In this document: piece by piece, positions 34,929-43,979 of the stretch | Layout: the number at the start of each line of letters is the position of its first letter | Position numbering within the stretch: position 1 is the first letter of the stretch | From: Caballeronia sordidicola | GTDB taxonomy: Bacteria; Pseudomonadota; Gammaproteobacteria; Burkholderiales; Burkholderiaceae | Length of the DNA stretch: 64,000 nucleotides | NCBI RefSeq assembly: GCF_002220365.1 | Contig: NZ_MTHB01000032.1 | Coordinates: 1 to 64,000, forward strand | Reading direction: 5' to 3' | The notes under the pieces: model-generated | The model's input: the letters and a program-made list of their open reading frames with translations, nothing else | Databases searched by the model: none | Told to the model about the DNA's origin: nothing | Program-made: the position numbers and the translations under genes

Positions 34929-35849
34929 TCAGCGGTTCTCGGTCACGCTGACCTCGACATCGAGGCTGCGGAACGAGCCGGGCTCGCCGTTCCAGGTTCC
35001 CCATAGCGGGAGGGCCTGATGGTGGTCCCATGCAACCGCGACGCGGATGAGATGACGATTGCCGATAATGCTGTTGGTCGGGTCGAAATCAACCCAGCCA
35101 GCGCCGGGAAGATAAATTTGCAGCCACGCATGCGTGGCGCCGCCGCCGCGTGTCGTGTCGCGCTTGGTGTCAAGCGGGGTGTCAAGCGTGGGGGCGAGCG
35201 GGGAATCAAGATCAGGCACGAAGATGTAGCCGCTGACGAAGCGCGCGGCCAGGCCCAGCGAGCGCACCACGTCCATCATGAACACGGCGAAGTCCCGGCA
35301 ACTGCCGGTGCGCAGGCGCAACGTGTCGGCGGGACGATTCACGCCCTTTTCCGTGCGGCGGACGTACTTGAAGTCGTCGTTGATCGCCTGGTTGATCTTG
35401 CGCAGCAGCGCCATCGTGCCCATGGGTTCGCCAGGCGTGACAAAGCGTTTTGCCCAGGCATCGACATCGCCGTCCGGCTCTGGCCGGTTGCGCGCGTTGA
35501 CCAGGTCGGACGCTTCTTCATTCGTGTACGCAAACGGAAACGTGGCGGCGTAGCGCTCGAGCGCGTAGTCGGGCTGCGGTGCTTCGAAGTGCTCGAGCGT
35601 GACTTCGCTTTCGAACGTCAGCTCCGGCGCCTGGCTATCGAACGTGGCGACGGCCACCGAGTTGTCGAAGATATCGTGCAGCCAGCGTAAGCGCGCGGGT
35701 TCCGGCGTGATCTTCAGCTGCATGGTGACGAGGCGCAGATCGTGGCTGGACCTCGGCCGGAACATCATTCGATGCTCGCCGAAATCCACCGGTTCCGAAT
35801 ACCGGTAGATGCTCGTGTGCCTCACGGTAAAGCGTTGCGGCTCGTTCAC
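34929..35849 (-). CDS. Transglutaminase-like family protein (second)
   Basis: A 306-aa protein with an N-terminal beta-domain (FTVRHTSIYRYSEPVDFGEHRMMFRPRS cut here as a known BTLCP-type start) and a complete triad. The Cys is in TGSCRDFAVFMMDVVR, the His in GATHAWLQIYLP and the Asp in GWVDFDPTN. It contains an insertion near residue 215 with the repeated LDTP/LDTK, encoded by a 2 x 12-bp duplication (35166-35189). Start is GTG 35849. Members of this class are predicted cysteine proteases or cross-linkers; substrate unknown. Confidence 0.82.
   Translation of the reverse strand: MNEPQRFTVRHTSIYRYSEPVDFGEHRMMFRPRSSHDLRLVTMQLKITPEPARLRWLHDIFDNSVAVATFDSQAPELTFESEVTLEHFEAPQPDYALERYAATFPFAYTNEEASDLVNARNRPEPDGDVDAWAKRFVTPGEPMGTMALLRKINQAINDDFKYVRRTEKGVNRPADTLRLRTGSCRDFAVFMMDVVRSLGLAARFVSGYIFVPDLDSPLAPTLDTPLDTKRDTTRGGGATHAWLQIYLPGAGWVDFDPTNSIIGNRHLIRVAVAWDHHQALPLWGTWNGEPGSFRSLDVEVSVTENR
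35166..35189. repeat. 12-bp duplication inside a transglutaminase gene
   Basis: GGTGTCAAGCGG and GGTGTCAAGCGT occur in succession, in frame, adding four residues (LDTP/LDTK) in a loop before the catalytic His. Confidence 0.75.
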
Positions 35850-36101
35850 CTGACTGCCCCGTGCAAGCGAAAACCAACAGGCAGGAGGCCGCTGGTCATC
35901 ATGCTCCGCGACCCTACCGCGACTGTCGCGGCCTGATTGTTGAAAGCCATTGTGGATCCTTGATCGAGGTGGCTGGACGTTCCAGACACCGGTTTTCAGG
36001 ATACACGAGACGCCTCGAGTGAAAGAATTCGTTTGAGGCTTGACCAGCGGCCCCGCGCGGGTTTTTTCCCGTCGCTGGACCGCGGCCGTCGCACGAAGGC
36101 G

Positions 36102-36920
36102 TCAGACGGCCACGAGGGAGGATGCGCGCTGGCCGGTGACGTTTGACGGCAAGTCGATGCGACCGATCCGCAGCCGCGCGATCAACGCGTGCGTCAGGAG
36201 GGCGGCCTGCTGCTCGGCGATCGCCGTCGCGCAGACCGTCGTGCCCGGAACAAACTCCGGCGACGGGACCGACGCCGTGGCAAGCGTCAGCGCGACTAGC
36301 GCGCTGACGTCCTGACGCGCGATCGCATCCAGCAGCGGCTCGATCGCGTCTTCTCCATGCGCCGTCTGCGTGGCGTCATTGGATTTCCGATCGTCCCGCA
36401 CCCGGTCTTTCGCGCGATGCACTATTTGCCGGCAATGCGCGGCGCTCCGGTTAAGGATCTTCGCGATACTCGCGTAGTCCGCTTCGAACGCCTCGCGCAG
36501 CAGGAACGCCGCCCGTTCCTCAGCCGACAGCCGGTCGAGCACGCGGCGCATTCCATACGATAAATCCGACGTCTGTTGCGCGAGTGTCTCGGCCGACGGA
36601 GCGTGATCGATTGAATCAAAACCGTCGCGATTGTCGATGCCGCCCGGCAAGGGCGCTTCATGTTTCAGGCGCCGCAAGCGGTCGATGGCGGTACGTTTTG
36701 CGACCGTCGCGAGCCACGCTGCGGGCGTGTCCAGTGCGTGGCCACCCGCGGCACCCTCTTTGCGCTGATGCAGGTGCCATTTCACGAACGTGTCCTGGAC
36801 GACGTCCTCGGCGTCCGCGCGCACGCCAAGGATCCGGTAAGCCAGCGAAAACAGCCGCGCGCGCGACGCCTCGAAGAGGGCGAGTGGCGCCGTGTCGCGA
36901 TCGATATCCGTATCAGTCAT
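36102..36920 (-). CDS. ECF-type RNA polymerase sigma factor (SigJ-like)
   Basis: A 272-aa sigma factor. Region 2 is FEASRARLFSLAYRILGVRADAEDVVQDTF (given by position 14-43) and region 4 is centred on LSAEERAAFLLREAFEADYASIAKIL with the helix-turn-helix RSAAHCRQIVHRAKDRV. A C-terminal extension of about 85 residues follows, as in SigJ/ECF41-like factors that carry a SnoaL-like regulatory domain, here shortened. ATG 36920 has GGGGGGAA upstream with 7-nt spacing. No anti-sigma gene is adjacent. It is divergent from clpP2 over 179 bp. Confidence 0.85.
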   Translation of the reverse strand: MTDTDIDRDTAPLALFEASRARLFSLAYRILGVRADAEDVVQDTFVKWHLHQRKEGAAGGHALDTPAAWLATVAKRTAIDRLRRLKHEAPLPGGIDNRDGFDSIDHAPSAETLAQQTSDLSYGMRRVLDRLSAEERAAFLLREAFEADYASIAKILNRSAAHCRQIVHRAKDRVRDDRKSNDATQTAHGEDAIEPLLDAIARQDVSALVALTLATASVPSPEFVPGTTVCATAIAEQQAALLTHALIARLRIGRIDLPSNVTGQRASSLVAV

Positions 36921-37099
36921 GCGGGTTCCCCCCGTTAGTCGTGCTTTCACCCTGTATCGCCCTGACGGCTGGCGCCACGCGAATGTGACAGCCGCCGGCA
37001 AAAATATATCGCGTGAACGGGCGTCACGCACGGACGGCCTTGTGCGTCATATCGGCTGAAGGCATCCACAGTGAGCAAAAGCAAAGGAACCGCAGCGAA

Positions 37100-37714
37100 A
37101 TGAGTCCCCACACGATTCCCCACAACCTTGGCCTCGTGCCGACTGTCATTGAACATTCCGGACGCGGCGAGCGCGCCTACGACGTTTATTCGCGGCTGCT
37201 GCGCGAACGCATAATTTTCCTGGTCGGGCCGGTGACGGACCAGACGGCGAGCTTGATCGTCGCGCAACTGCTGTTTCTCGAAGCGGATAACCCCGAGAAG
37301 GACATCGCGCTGTACATCAATTCGCCGGGAGGTTCCGTCTACGACGGCATGGCAATTTTTGACACCATGCAGTTCATCCGGCCAGACGTCTCGACGCTGT
37401 GCACTGGATTCGCCGCGAGCATGGGCACGTTCTTGCTGAGCGCGGGCGCAAAGGGCAAACGGTTTGCGCTACCCAACGCGCGCATCATGATCCACCAGCC
37501 TTCGGGCGGCTCGCAGGGAACAGCTGCCGACATTGCCATCCAGGCGCAAGAGGTGCTGTATTCGCGCCGGCGCCTGAACGAAATCATGGCGGAGCGTACG
37601 GGAAGGAGTGTGGAACAGATAGCAGGTGACACCGACCGCGATAATTTCATGTCGGCGGATCAGGCGCGGGATTACGGGTTGATCGATGAAGTGCTGACTC
37701 AGCGCGCTGCCTGA
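37100..37714 (+). CDS. ClpP-type serine protease, second paralogue
   Basis: A 204-aa ClpP homologue with the complete catalytic triad: Ser in GFAASMGTF, His in MIHQPSGG, Asp in [21 protein letters not shown] is the oligomer-binding strand. It shares most motifs with the canonical ClpP at 46035-46688 but differs in detail (VYDG for [12 protein letters not shown] for QPLGGARG) and has a shorter N-terminus. No ClpX or ClpA gene is next to it. AAGGA lies upstream of ATG 37100. It probably forms homo- or mixed rings served by housekeeping chaperones. Confidence 0.9.
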   Translation: MSPHTIPHNLGLVPTVIEHSGRGERAYDVYSRLLRERIIFLVGPVTDQTASLIVAQLLFLEADNPEKDIALYINSPGGSVYDGMAIFDTMQFIRPDVSTLCTGFAASMGTFLLSAGAKGKRFALPNARIMIHQPSGGSQGTAADIAIQAQEVLYSRRRLNEIMAERTGRSVEQIAGDTDRDNFMSADQARDYGLIDEVLTQRAA

Positions 37715-37742
37715 GTCGAACCTGAGTCGGGCCTGAGTCGGG
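37710..37742. repeat. Tandem repeat, 3 x 11 bp, overlapping the clpP2 stop
   Basis: CCTGAGTCGAA, CCTGAGTCGGG, CCTGAGTCGGG in succession. The TGA of the first unit (37712-37714) is the stop codon. Confidence 0.85.
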
Positions 37743-37751
37743 CCGCAGCTT

Positions 37752-37781
37752 CAGCCGAGAAACCAGCCGAGAAACCAGCCG
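37752..37781. repeat. Tandem repeat, 2.5 x 12 bp
   Basis: CAGCCGAGAAAC occurs twice in succession and is followed by the half unit CAGCCG, ten bases after the 11-bp repeat array. Confidence 0.85.
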
Positions 37782-37791
37782 CGCAAATGAC

Positions 37792-37825
37792 AAAGCCTCG
37801 CAGTTTTCACTGCGAGGCTTTGTTT
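37792..37825. terminator. Terminator between clpP2 and tRNA-Leu
   Basis: AAAGCCTCGCAG (37792-37803) and CTGCGAGGCTTT (37810-37821) form a perfect 12-bp stem with a TTTTCA loop. It is T-rich on the plus side and A-rich on the other, so it may serve both directions. Confidence 0.9.
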
Positions 37826-37831
37826 TCAGCT

Positions 37832-37918
37832 TGGTGCGTGAGGTCGGACTCGAACCGACACGACATTGCTGCCGTCAGGACCTAAACCTGGTGCGTCTAC
37901 CAATTTCGCCACTCACGC
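37832..37918 (-). tRNA. tRNA-Leu (UAG)
   Basis: An 87-nt gene on the minus strand, with a 7-bp acceptor stem (GCGTGAG/CTCACGC), the AAATTGGTAGACGC D-arm, anticodon loop TTTAGGT giving anticodon UAG, a long variable arm typical of class II tRNAs, and GGTTCGAGTCC in the T-arm. The CCA end is encoded. Confidence 0.95.
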
Positions 37919-37980
37919 GCGTTTGTGCGGCTAGTTAAAGCGGGTTCGGGAGGGCGGGGAAACGGGCAATCCGTGCCCAA

Positions 37981-38011
37981 CCGCGTCCGTTCCGCGTCCC
38001 GTTCCGCGTCC
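37981..38011. repeat. Tandem repeat, about 2.7 x 11-12 bp
   Basis: CCGCGTCCGTT, CCGCGTCCCGTT and the partial CCGCGTCC follow each other. Confidence 0.75.
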
Positions 38012-38255
38012 AATTACGGACTTCGCTTGCGCAACCTCGGGAAAGCGAATTTCCCGGCGACGCAGGTGCGTGCGTCGCGCCAAGCCCGGCATTCTAACCG
38101 AATCGATGGCCGATGTCTCCATGTGCAATATGCGCGTGTAGGGACATAGAAGGAGCGCTGGCAGAACCTGACCCGATGCGGACGAAACCCAAACACCGAA
38201 CATCTGCCGCCGATATACCTCGAAACCCCACCTGAAACCCCGAACCACATTGCGT

Positions 38256-38272
38256 AGCACGAACGACGTGCT
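38256..38272. promoter_or_regulatory. Inverted repeat upstream of the DUF2946 gene
   Basis: AGCACG and CGTGCT are separated by 5 bp, 51 bp before the ATG at 38323. It could be an operator; the regulator is unknown. Confidence 0.4.
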
Positions 38273-38322
38273 TACAATCGCCACTCATTCTCGTTTGCCT
38301 ATCCGCGGCTGAACTTACCCTG

Positions 38323-38745
38323 ATGAATCGCACTTCGCGAAATCGCTTCGTTGCATGGCTCGGCATGGCAGCCATGTGGCTGGCTATTGTCGCGCCGGTG
38401 ATTAGCCAGACGCTGGCGTCGCGTCAGCAGGGTGTCGATCCGCAAGCAGCGATCTGTTCCGCCGATGCCCTCGCGCAAATAGTTTCAACCGCGCTCTCTT
38501 CGACACCGCATCCTGCAGCTCAAAGTACCGGACAAGCCGGCCATCACATGGCCGGTGCCGATTCGTTCGAGGCCTGTTCTTACTGTGGCTTGCTCGCGCA
38601 TAACGTGCCGCTGGCATCGGCGCCGCCGGCCGCGCTGGTGCGAGTCGAACATGTCACGCGCGGGGTCTTCGCGCCGTTTGCGCAAGTCGTTCATGTCAAG
38701 TCGTTCAACGCCGCGTCTGCACGCGCGCCGCCCATCGTTTCCTGA
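38323..38745 (+). CDS. DUF2946 family protein
   Basis: A 140-aa protein with an N-terminal hydrophobic segment (FVAWLGMAAMWLAIVAPVIS) and the conserved ACSYCGLLAHNVPL motif of DUF2946, with a CxxC. The family is often encoded next to TonB receptors and has a suspected link to copper or other metals, which is not shown. The gene precedes a TonB-dependent receptor by about 96 nt and is probably in its operon. Confidence 0.8.
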   Translation: MNRTSRNRFVAWLGMAAMWLAIVAPVISQTLASRQQGVDPQAAICSADALAQIVSTALSSTPHPAAQSTGQAGHHMAGADSFEACSYCGLLAHNVPLASAPPAALVRVEHVTRGVFAPFAQVVHVKSFNAASARAPPIVS

Positions 38746-38758
38746 AGCCCGTCCGTAT

Positions 38759-38814
38759 AGACCGGCTGTTTGCCGTGACTACGCGCGCCGTTAGCGCCCG
38801 TGGCCGGCCGGTCT
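38759..38814 (+). promoter_or_regulatory. Long-range inverted repeat before the TonB receptor gene
   Basis: AGACCGGC (38759-38766) and GCCGGTCT (38807-38814) can close a stem over a 40-nt interior, ending 28 nt before the receptor ATG at 38842. It may be a leader structure controlling receptor translation. Confidence 0.35.
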
Positions 38815-38841
38815 GCGTCCACTCATTCAGGATTTTCTTCG

Positions 38842-41280
38842 ATGCTCAAGCTCCTCAAGCGAGCACGGCAGCCGTCAGGCTGCCGTGCCGCCCTGCGTTC
38901 GCGCGCGTTCATGTTTCATCCGTTTCATCGTTGCACCTTCCAACGCCATGCCTGCTTACCGCTTTCCCTGCTGGCGCCCGCCTTTGTACTTGCTGCCCCT
39001 GCCGCCGCTGGATCGGAAAGCACGCCCGAAAGTACGCCCGAAACTACGCCTTATAACCGCGACGGCGATGCCGTCCAACTCGCCCCCGTTGTCGTCACCA
39101 GCACCGCGGGTTCCTCTGCGCGTTCTCCGCTCGACCCAGATCTTCCCGCCACGACGGCCACGATCACCGCCGATCAGTCGCAATACTGGAACGTGGTCAC
39201 GCCCGAAGACGTGCTGAAGTACGTGCCGAACATGGCGGTGCGCAAGCGTTTTATCGGCGATGTGAATTCGCCTATTGCCGTGCGCGGCACGAGCAATTCG
39301 CAAACGGCGCGCGGGCTGGTGTACGCCGACGGCCTGCTGCTCAGCAATTTCCTCGGCAATACGTTCACGTTCGCGCCGCGCTGGTCGATGGTTTTCGCCG
39401 ACGACATCGAGCGCACCGACGTGATCTACGGCCCGTATTCGGCGCTGTATCCCGGCAACTCGATCGGCGCGACGGTCGCTATCACCACGCGCATGCCGGA
39501 GAAGTTCGAAGCCGATGCCCACGTCCAGGCGTTCAGCCAGCACTTCGATCTGTTCGGCGTGAATCGCAGTTTCAACGGCACGAATTCGTCGGCGACCCTC
39601 GGCGACAAGAACGGCAACCTGTCCTGGCTGATCGGTGTCGATCATCTGGAAAACACTGGCCAGCCGCTGCAATTCGCGACCCTGGCGGCATCCGCCACCC
39701 CGGCGAAGGCGCCGGATCGTCCGGTGACTGGCGCGTATTTCTACAATGACCAGAACAACAACCGCACGGCGGTGCTGGGCATGACATCGGAAGGGATTGA
39801 ACGGACGTTTCAGGACCAGTTCAAGCTGAAGCTCGTGTACGACTTCACGCCTGCTTTGCAAGCCGGCTTCACGCTTGGTTACTGGCATCAGAAATACAAC
39901 AGCGATACCCAATCATTTCTCCGCGATGCCGCCGGCAACCCGGTCTATAGCGGCCTCGTGAGTATTGGCGGTGACGAATACAACGTACCGGCCGCCACGT
40001 TCGCGCCGAGCCAGGGGGCAAGCGAGAACTTCCTGTACGGGCTGTCGCTGAAAACGCGCAACGCATCCGGCTGGAACGCGGAAGTCCTCGCGTCGTATTT
40101 CGATATCACGCAGAGCATTGCCCGCTCGGCGAACTCAGGCGTTCCGGGCAACGGCGCCGGCACGATCGCATTCGGCGATGGCACCGGCTGGAAAACGCTC
40201 GACCTGCGTACGACCTGGACGCCCGCCACGCCCACGGCCGGTCTGAGCGCGCACGGGTTGTCGTTCGGTTATCACTACGACAACTATTTCCTCGACAACG
40301 AAACCTACAACACGCCCGCCTGGCGCGACGGCGGCGGGACCTCGTTTGCCAACGCATTCGGCGGGCGCACCGAGACGCAAGCCGTGTACGCGCAAGATGC
40401 GTGGCGGTTCCTGCCGCGCTGGAAATTCACCTACGGCGCGCGCTACGAGAACTGGAACGCGTACGACGGCACGCGGGCGGTAGGCGCTACCTCGCTGAAT
40501 TACGCTGAAGTCAGCCAGAGCCACTGGTCGCCGAAAGCCTCCCTGTCCTTTGATGTCACGCAAGACCTGTTGCTGCGCGCATCGATAGGACGGGCATATC
40601 GGTTCCCGAGCGTCGGCGAGTTATTTCAAGGACAGATCACGGGGCTGTCGATCGTCAACAACAACCCGAATCTGAAACCGGAAGACGATCTCTCGAACGA
40701 ACTCACGGCCGAGTGGCAACACGGAAACGGCGTATACCGCTTCACACTGTTCCAGGACGATGTGAAGAACACGCTGTTCAGCCAGACGAACACCACCGTG
40801 ATTCCGAACATCACGAATTTTCAGAATATCGACAAGGTGCGTTCGCGAGGCATGGAGACGAGCTACGAAGGGCAAGACGTGCTGATTCGGGGGCTGGATC
40901 TCACGGCGGGACTGGCTTATACGCAATCGAAGATTGTCGCGAACAGTGGCAACCCGGCGTCAGTGGGCAAGTACTTCTATCGCATCCCGTTGTGGCGCGC
41001 AAACGTGGCCGCCACCTGGCGCGCAACGAGCCAGAGCGCCGTCACGGTCGCGGCGCGCTATTCGGGCCGCGAATACAACACGCTCACCAACACCGACACG
41101 AACCCGAACACTTACGGCGGCACGAGCACGTACACGGTCGTCGACGCCAAATTCACCTTCCGGCCAAGCAAGCGAACCGAGCTCGGCATCGGCGTGGATA
41201 ACCTCTTCGATCACCGTTACTACGTGTTCCATCCGTACGCGGGACGGACGGTTTATGTCGAAGGCCGGATCGGGATCTGA
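38842..41280 (+). CDS. TonB-dependent outer-membrane receptor
   Basis: An 812-aa precursor with a long signal region (LPLSLLAPAFVLAAPAAA). A plug domain follows (VLKYVPNMAVRKRFIGDV, IAVRGTSNSQTARGLVYADG) and then a 22-strand barrel. LEWR-type strands include YGARYENWNAYDG and RASIGRAYRFPSVGELF. The C-terminus ends GRTVYVEGRIGI. It transports an unknown ligand across the outer membrane with TonB/ExbBD energy. ATG 38842 has AGGA 9 nt upstream. The DUF2946 and PepSY neighbours suggest metal or metal-chelate uptake, perhaps copper or iron. Confidence 0.87.
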   Translation: MLKLLKRARQPSGCRAALRSRAFMFHPFHRCTFQRHACLPLSLLAPAFVLAAPAAAGSESTPESTPETTPYNRDGDAVQLAPVVVTSTAGSSARSPLDPDLPATTATITADQSQYWNVVTPEDVLKYVPNMAVRKRFIGDVNSPIAVRGTSNSQTARGLVYADGLLLSNFLGNTFTFAPRWSMVFADDIERTDVIYGPYSALYPGNSIGATVAITTRMPEKFEADAHVQAFSQHFDLFGVNRSFNGTNSSATLGDKNGNLSWLIGVDHLENTGQPLQFATLAASATPAKAPDRPVTGAYFYNDQNNNRTAVLGMTSEGIERTFQDQFKLKLVYDFTPALQAGFTLGYWHQKYNSDTQSFLRDAAGNPVYSGLVSIGGDEYNVPAATFAPSQGASENFLYGLSLKTRNASGWNAEVLASYFDITQSIARSANSGVPGNGAGTIAFGDGTGWKTLDLRTTWTPATPTAGLSAHGLSFGYHYDNYFLDNETYNTPAWRDGGGTSFANAFGGRTETQAVYAQDAWRFLPRWKFTYGARYENWNAYDGTRAVGATSLNYAEVSQSHWSPKASLSFDVTQDLLLRASIGRAYRFPSVGELFQGQITGLSIVNNNPNLKPEDDLSNELTAEWQHGNGVYRFTLFQDDVKNTLFSQTNTTVIPNITNFQNIDKVRSRGMETSYEGQDVLIRGLDLTAGLAYTQSKIVANSGNPASVGKYFYRIPLWRANVAATWRATSQSAVTVAARYSGREYNTLTNTDTNPNTYGGTSTYTVVDAKFTFRPSKRTELGIGVDNLFDHRYYVFHPYAGRTVYVEGRIGI

Positions 41281-41342
41281 TGGTCGTCATGGCGCTTTTG
41301 GGTCTCTTGAGCCTGTAGCCAACTTATAGAAGGACACTTCAC

Positions 41343-42749
41343 ATGCAATCCGCTTCTCTCTCCGATGTCCGCGTCGCTGCGCGCCATCGGTTGTTATGGC
41401 GCTGGCATTTCTATGCCGGCTTGTTTGTCATGCCGCTGCTGCTGGTGCTTGCAATTACCGGCACGCTGTACTGCTTCCAGCCGCAGATCGAGCCACTGCT
41501 GTATCGCGATCGCATGATCGTCGATGCCCGCGCCGAGCCGCGTCTGAGCCAGCAAGTCTTGCTCGCGAAAGCGAGCGCCGCCGAACCGCGCGATGCCGTG
41601 CCGAGCACCGCTGTGATCACGACCGATCCGCGCCGCAGCGTTGAATTCGTATTCCGGCTCCAATCGGGATCGAGCGAAAGCGTTTATCTCAATCCCTACA
41701 CGGGTGAGGTGCTGGGCAGGCTGAGCGTCGAGAACCGGCTGATGAAGCAGATCCGCAATTTGCATCGCGGATTGATGTTGGGAAAGACAGGCGAGATCCT
41801 GATGGAACTGGCGGGATGCTGGACGCTCGTGATGATCGGAACGGGCATTGCCTTGTGGTGGCCGAAGGCGCGTCAGAAAGGTGGCCGGTTCGTGCCGAGG
41901 TTGTCGTCGTCCAACGGCCGTGCATGGTGGCGTGAATTGCACGCGGTCGGCGGCGCGTGGCTCGCGCTTGGCGCATTGTTTTTCGTGCTCAGCGGCTTGC
42001 CATGGTCGAGCACGTGGGGCAAGCAATTCAAGGCGTTGGCGACGTCCGCGCAGCTTGGTTATCCGCAAGGGGCGTGGGGCCGCGCGCATGTGCATTCCGC
42101 GAAGCCCGCAATGGATACGGCCGATCCGTCGATGGCCGGCATGAAGATGGACGATCTGCCGTTGCCGCAGACACCATGGGCAGTGGGCGCTACACGCGTT
42201 CCGCACAGCACCGCGGATGCTAAAGACCCTACTATTCCCCTCGACAAGGTCGTCGCGCTCGCGGCGCAAGCGGGCGTCAGGGATGGCTACGACATCGCGT
42301 TACCGACAACCGCCGAGGGCGTGTACACGGTCTCGTACTTTCCCGCCGATCCACAAGCCGAACGAACATTGCATATCGATAGATACAGCGGCCAGATTCT
42401 CTCGGACATTGCGTATCGCGATTACGGGCGTGTGGCGCAGTGGATTTCGTACGGTACGTCGCTGCACATGGGCCGCTATTTCGGCGTGGCGAACCAGATT
42501 CTCGCGTCGCTCATCTCGCTAGGACTTGCGGCGATGTCGATCAGCGGCTTCGTGATGTGGCGCAAACGCAAACCGGGCAGGGCGATCGGCGCGCCGTCGC
42601 GACCGCTACTCAATCCGCCGATGCGCGCATGGGTCGGCGGTCTGACTGCCCTCGGCATCGTCTTCCCGATGATGGGTCTGACGATGCTGATCGTGTGGAT
42701 ATCGGACCGTTTGTTGTTCAGTCCCGGCAAAGTTGCCGGGACGCGATGA
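41343..42749 (+). CDS. PepSY-associated membrane protein
   Basis: A 468-aa inner-membrane protein of the PepSY-TM family. The family start is RHRLLWRWHFYAGLFVMPLLLVLAITG, given here as residues 14-40 by position. There are about four membrane spans and two PepSY-like regions (VSYFPADPQAERTLHIDRYSG). A Met/Asp/His-rich loop, MDTADPSMAGMKMDD, near residue 260 looks metal-binding. These proteins often act as ferric or metal-chelate reductases next to TonB receptors. It follows the receptor gene by 62 nt, so the three form a likely operon. Confidence 0.85.
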   Translation: MQSASLSDVRVAARHRLLWRWHFYAGLFVMPLLLVLAITGTLYCFQPQIEPLLYRDRMIVDARAEPRLSQQVLLAKASAAEPRDAVPSTAVITTDPRRSVEFVFRLQSGSSESVYLNPYTGEVLGRLSVENRLMKQIRNLHRGLMLGKTGEILMELAGCWTLVMIGTGIALWWPKARQKGGRFVPRLSSSNGRAWWRELHAVGGAWLALGALFFVLSGLPWSSTWGKQFKALATSAQLGYPQGAWGRAHVHSAKPAMDTADPSMAGMKMDDLPLPQTPWAVGATRVPHSTADAKDPTIPLDKVVALAAQAGVRDGYDIALPTTAEGVYTVSYFPADPQAERTLHIDRYSGQILSDIAYRDYGRVAQWISYGTSLHMGRYFGVANQILASLISLGLAAMSISGFVMWRKRKPGRAIGAPSRPLLNPPMRAWVGGLTALGIVFPMMGLTMLIVWISDRLLFSPGKVAGTR

Positions 42750-42809
42750 GCGAGTAAGTGGAGCGAGCGGCCAGCGTGTCGCCGCCCGCTTGATCGTTGC
42801 ATTGCGCAC

Positions 42810-43979
42810 TTATCTCGAACCGAACTTCAACCGCGCAAGTTGTTCGGCTTCGTTCGCCAGCAGCGTGGCGGCATCGCGGATAGCGACCTCCAGCGTGATC
42901 GGGCCGGGCGCAGGAGAGAAACACCCGCTGAAATGATCGGACAAACGCGGCAGGGCAGCCGGATCGATAGCGCCGGACAGCAACGACGCTTCCACGCCAT
43001 GCGCACGAGCGTGCTGACACGCGATAAACGGCGCCTTGCCGTGCAGCGTCTGCACATCCGAGCGTCCTTCGCCCGTGATCAGCCAGTTCGCGCCGTCGAG
43101 GGCCTCATCCAGCCCCACTTCTCGAGCGACCACTTCCGCACCGGCTTCGAAGCTTGCGCCCAACATGTGCAGCGCAAACCCCAGCCCGCCCGCAGCACCC
43201 GCGCCGGGTTTATCTCGCCCGGTACGTTGCAGCGCCGGCTCGAGCAGATCGGCGAAATGGCCGAGCGCTGCGTCGATCGTGACGATCTGATCCGGCGTCA
43301 CGCCCTTTTGCGGCCCGAAAATCGCCGTCGCGCCGTGCTCGCCGGTGAGCGGATTGTCCACATCGGACATACCCGTGAATTCGGCGTCGCGCACGCGCGG
43401 ATCGAGCCCGCTCGCGTCGATGCGCGCGATTCGCGCAAGTTGCGAAGGAACCGGGTCGATGGGTTTGCCGTCTGCATCGAAGAGTTTCAAGCCCAGGCCG
43501 ACCAGAAGCCCCGCACCGCCGTCGTTCGTACTGCTGCCGCCTAGCGCCACATAGAACTTGCGTACGCCGAGATCGAGCAGCGTGCGAATGGCTTCGCCCA
43601 TGCCGAGCGTGCTGCGCTCGGTGACCGGCACGGCCATGCCGTCCGGGTCCGTGATTCCCACCACTTCCGCGGTTTCCACGATCGCGCTGCCGTCCGCCAG
43701 CAAACCCGTTGCGGCGTTACGCCGCTTGGACGCCGCGCCCCGCACGTCGATCAGGCGCCGCTCGCCGCCCGCCGCAAGCATGGCGTCGAGCGTGCCTTCG
43801 CCGCCGTCGGCCATCGGCACGATGCGGATGACAGCGTCGCTGCGCGCGCGCCGGATACCGCTCGCAATCGCGTCCGCGACCTGTTGCGCGCTGAGCGAAC
43901 CCTTGAAGGAATCCGGCGCGATGACTACAACTGGGGGAGGGGAAGAGGCGGAAAAACCGGCGGGCTGGGTATTCGGCAT
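42810..43979 (-). CDS. glxK: Glycerate kinase, type I (GlxK/GarK family)
   Basis: A 389-aa kinase phosphorylating D-glycerate with ATP, in glyoxylate and glucarate routes. Motifs: IAPDSFKGSLSAQQVADAI, PMADGGEGTLDAM, ALGGSSTNDGGAGLL and GEGRSDVQTLHGKAP are characteristic. Length is normal. It is convergent with the PepSY gene. The family name fits well, but the distinction between glxK and garK isoforms cannot be made from sequence alone. Confidence 0.88.
   Translation of the reverse strand: MPNTQPAGFSASSPPPVVVIAPDSFKGSLSAQQVADAIASGIRRARSDAVIRIVPMADGGEGTLDAMLAAGGERRLIDVRGAASKRRNAATGLLADGSAIVETAEVVGITDPDGMAVPVTERSTLGMGEAIRTLLDLGVRKFYVALGGSSTNDGGAGLLVGLGLKLFDADGKPIDPVPSQLARIARIDASGLDPRVRDAEFTGMSDVDNPLTGEHGATAIFGPQKGVTPDQIVTIDAALGHFADLLEPALQRTGRDKPGAGAAGGLGFALHMLGASFEAGAEVVAREVGLDEALDGANWLITGEGRSDVQTLHGKAPFIACQHARAHGVEASLLSGAIDPAALPRLSDHFSGCFSPAPGPITLEVAIRDAATLLANEAEQLARLKFGSR

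Larger units (their letters stand above)
37919..38322. other. Intergenic region upstream of the DUF2946/TonB module
   Basis: No gene was found. It contains a repeat of about 11 bp at 37981-38011, a perfect hairpin at 38038-38056 (CGGGAAA/TTTCCCG, 5-nt loop) and an inverted repeat AGCACG-N5-CGTGCT at 38256-38272, close to the expected promoter of the metal-uptake-like genes. No Fur box was recognised. Confidence 0.5.

Noticed and set aside
36043..36078. A CCAGCG...CGCTGG hairpin with a TTTTTT loop after the ECF sigma gene
   Set aside because: The T run is inside the loop, not after the stem, so it does not fit a terminator on either strand.
38038..38056. CGGGAAA/TTTCCCG hairpin after tRNA-Leu, considered as terminator or riboswitch
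   Set aside because: No T run follows and the surrounding sequence does not match any riboswitch pattern I know, so it is listed only as part of the intergenic description.
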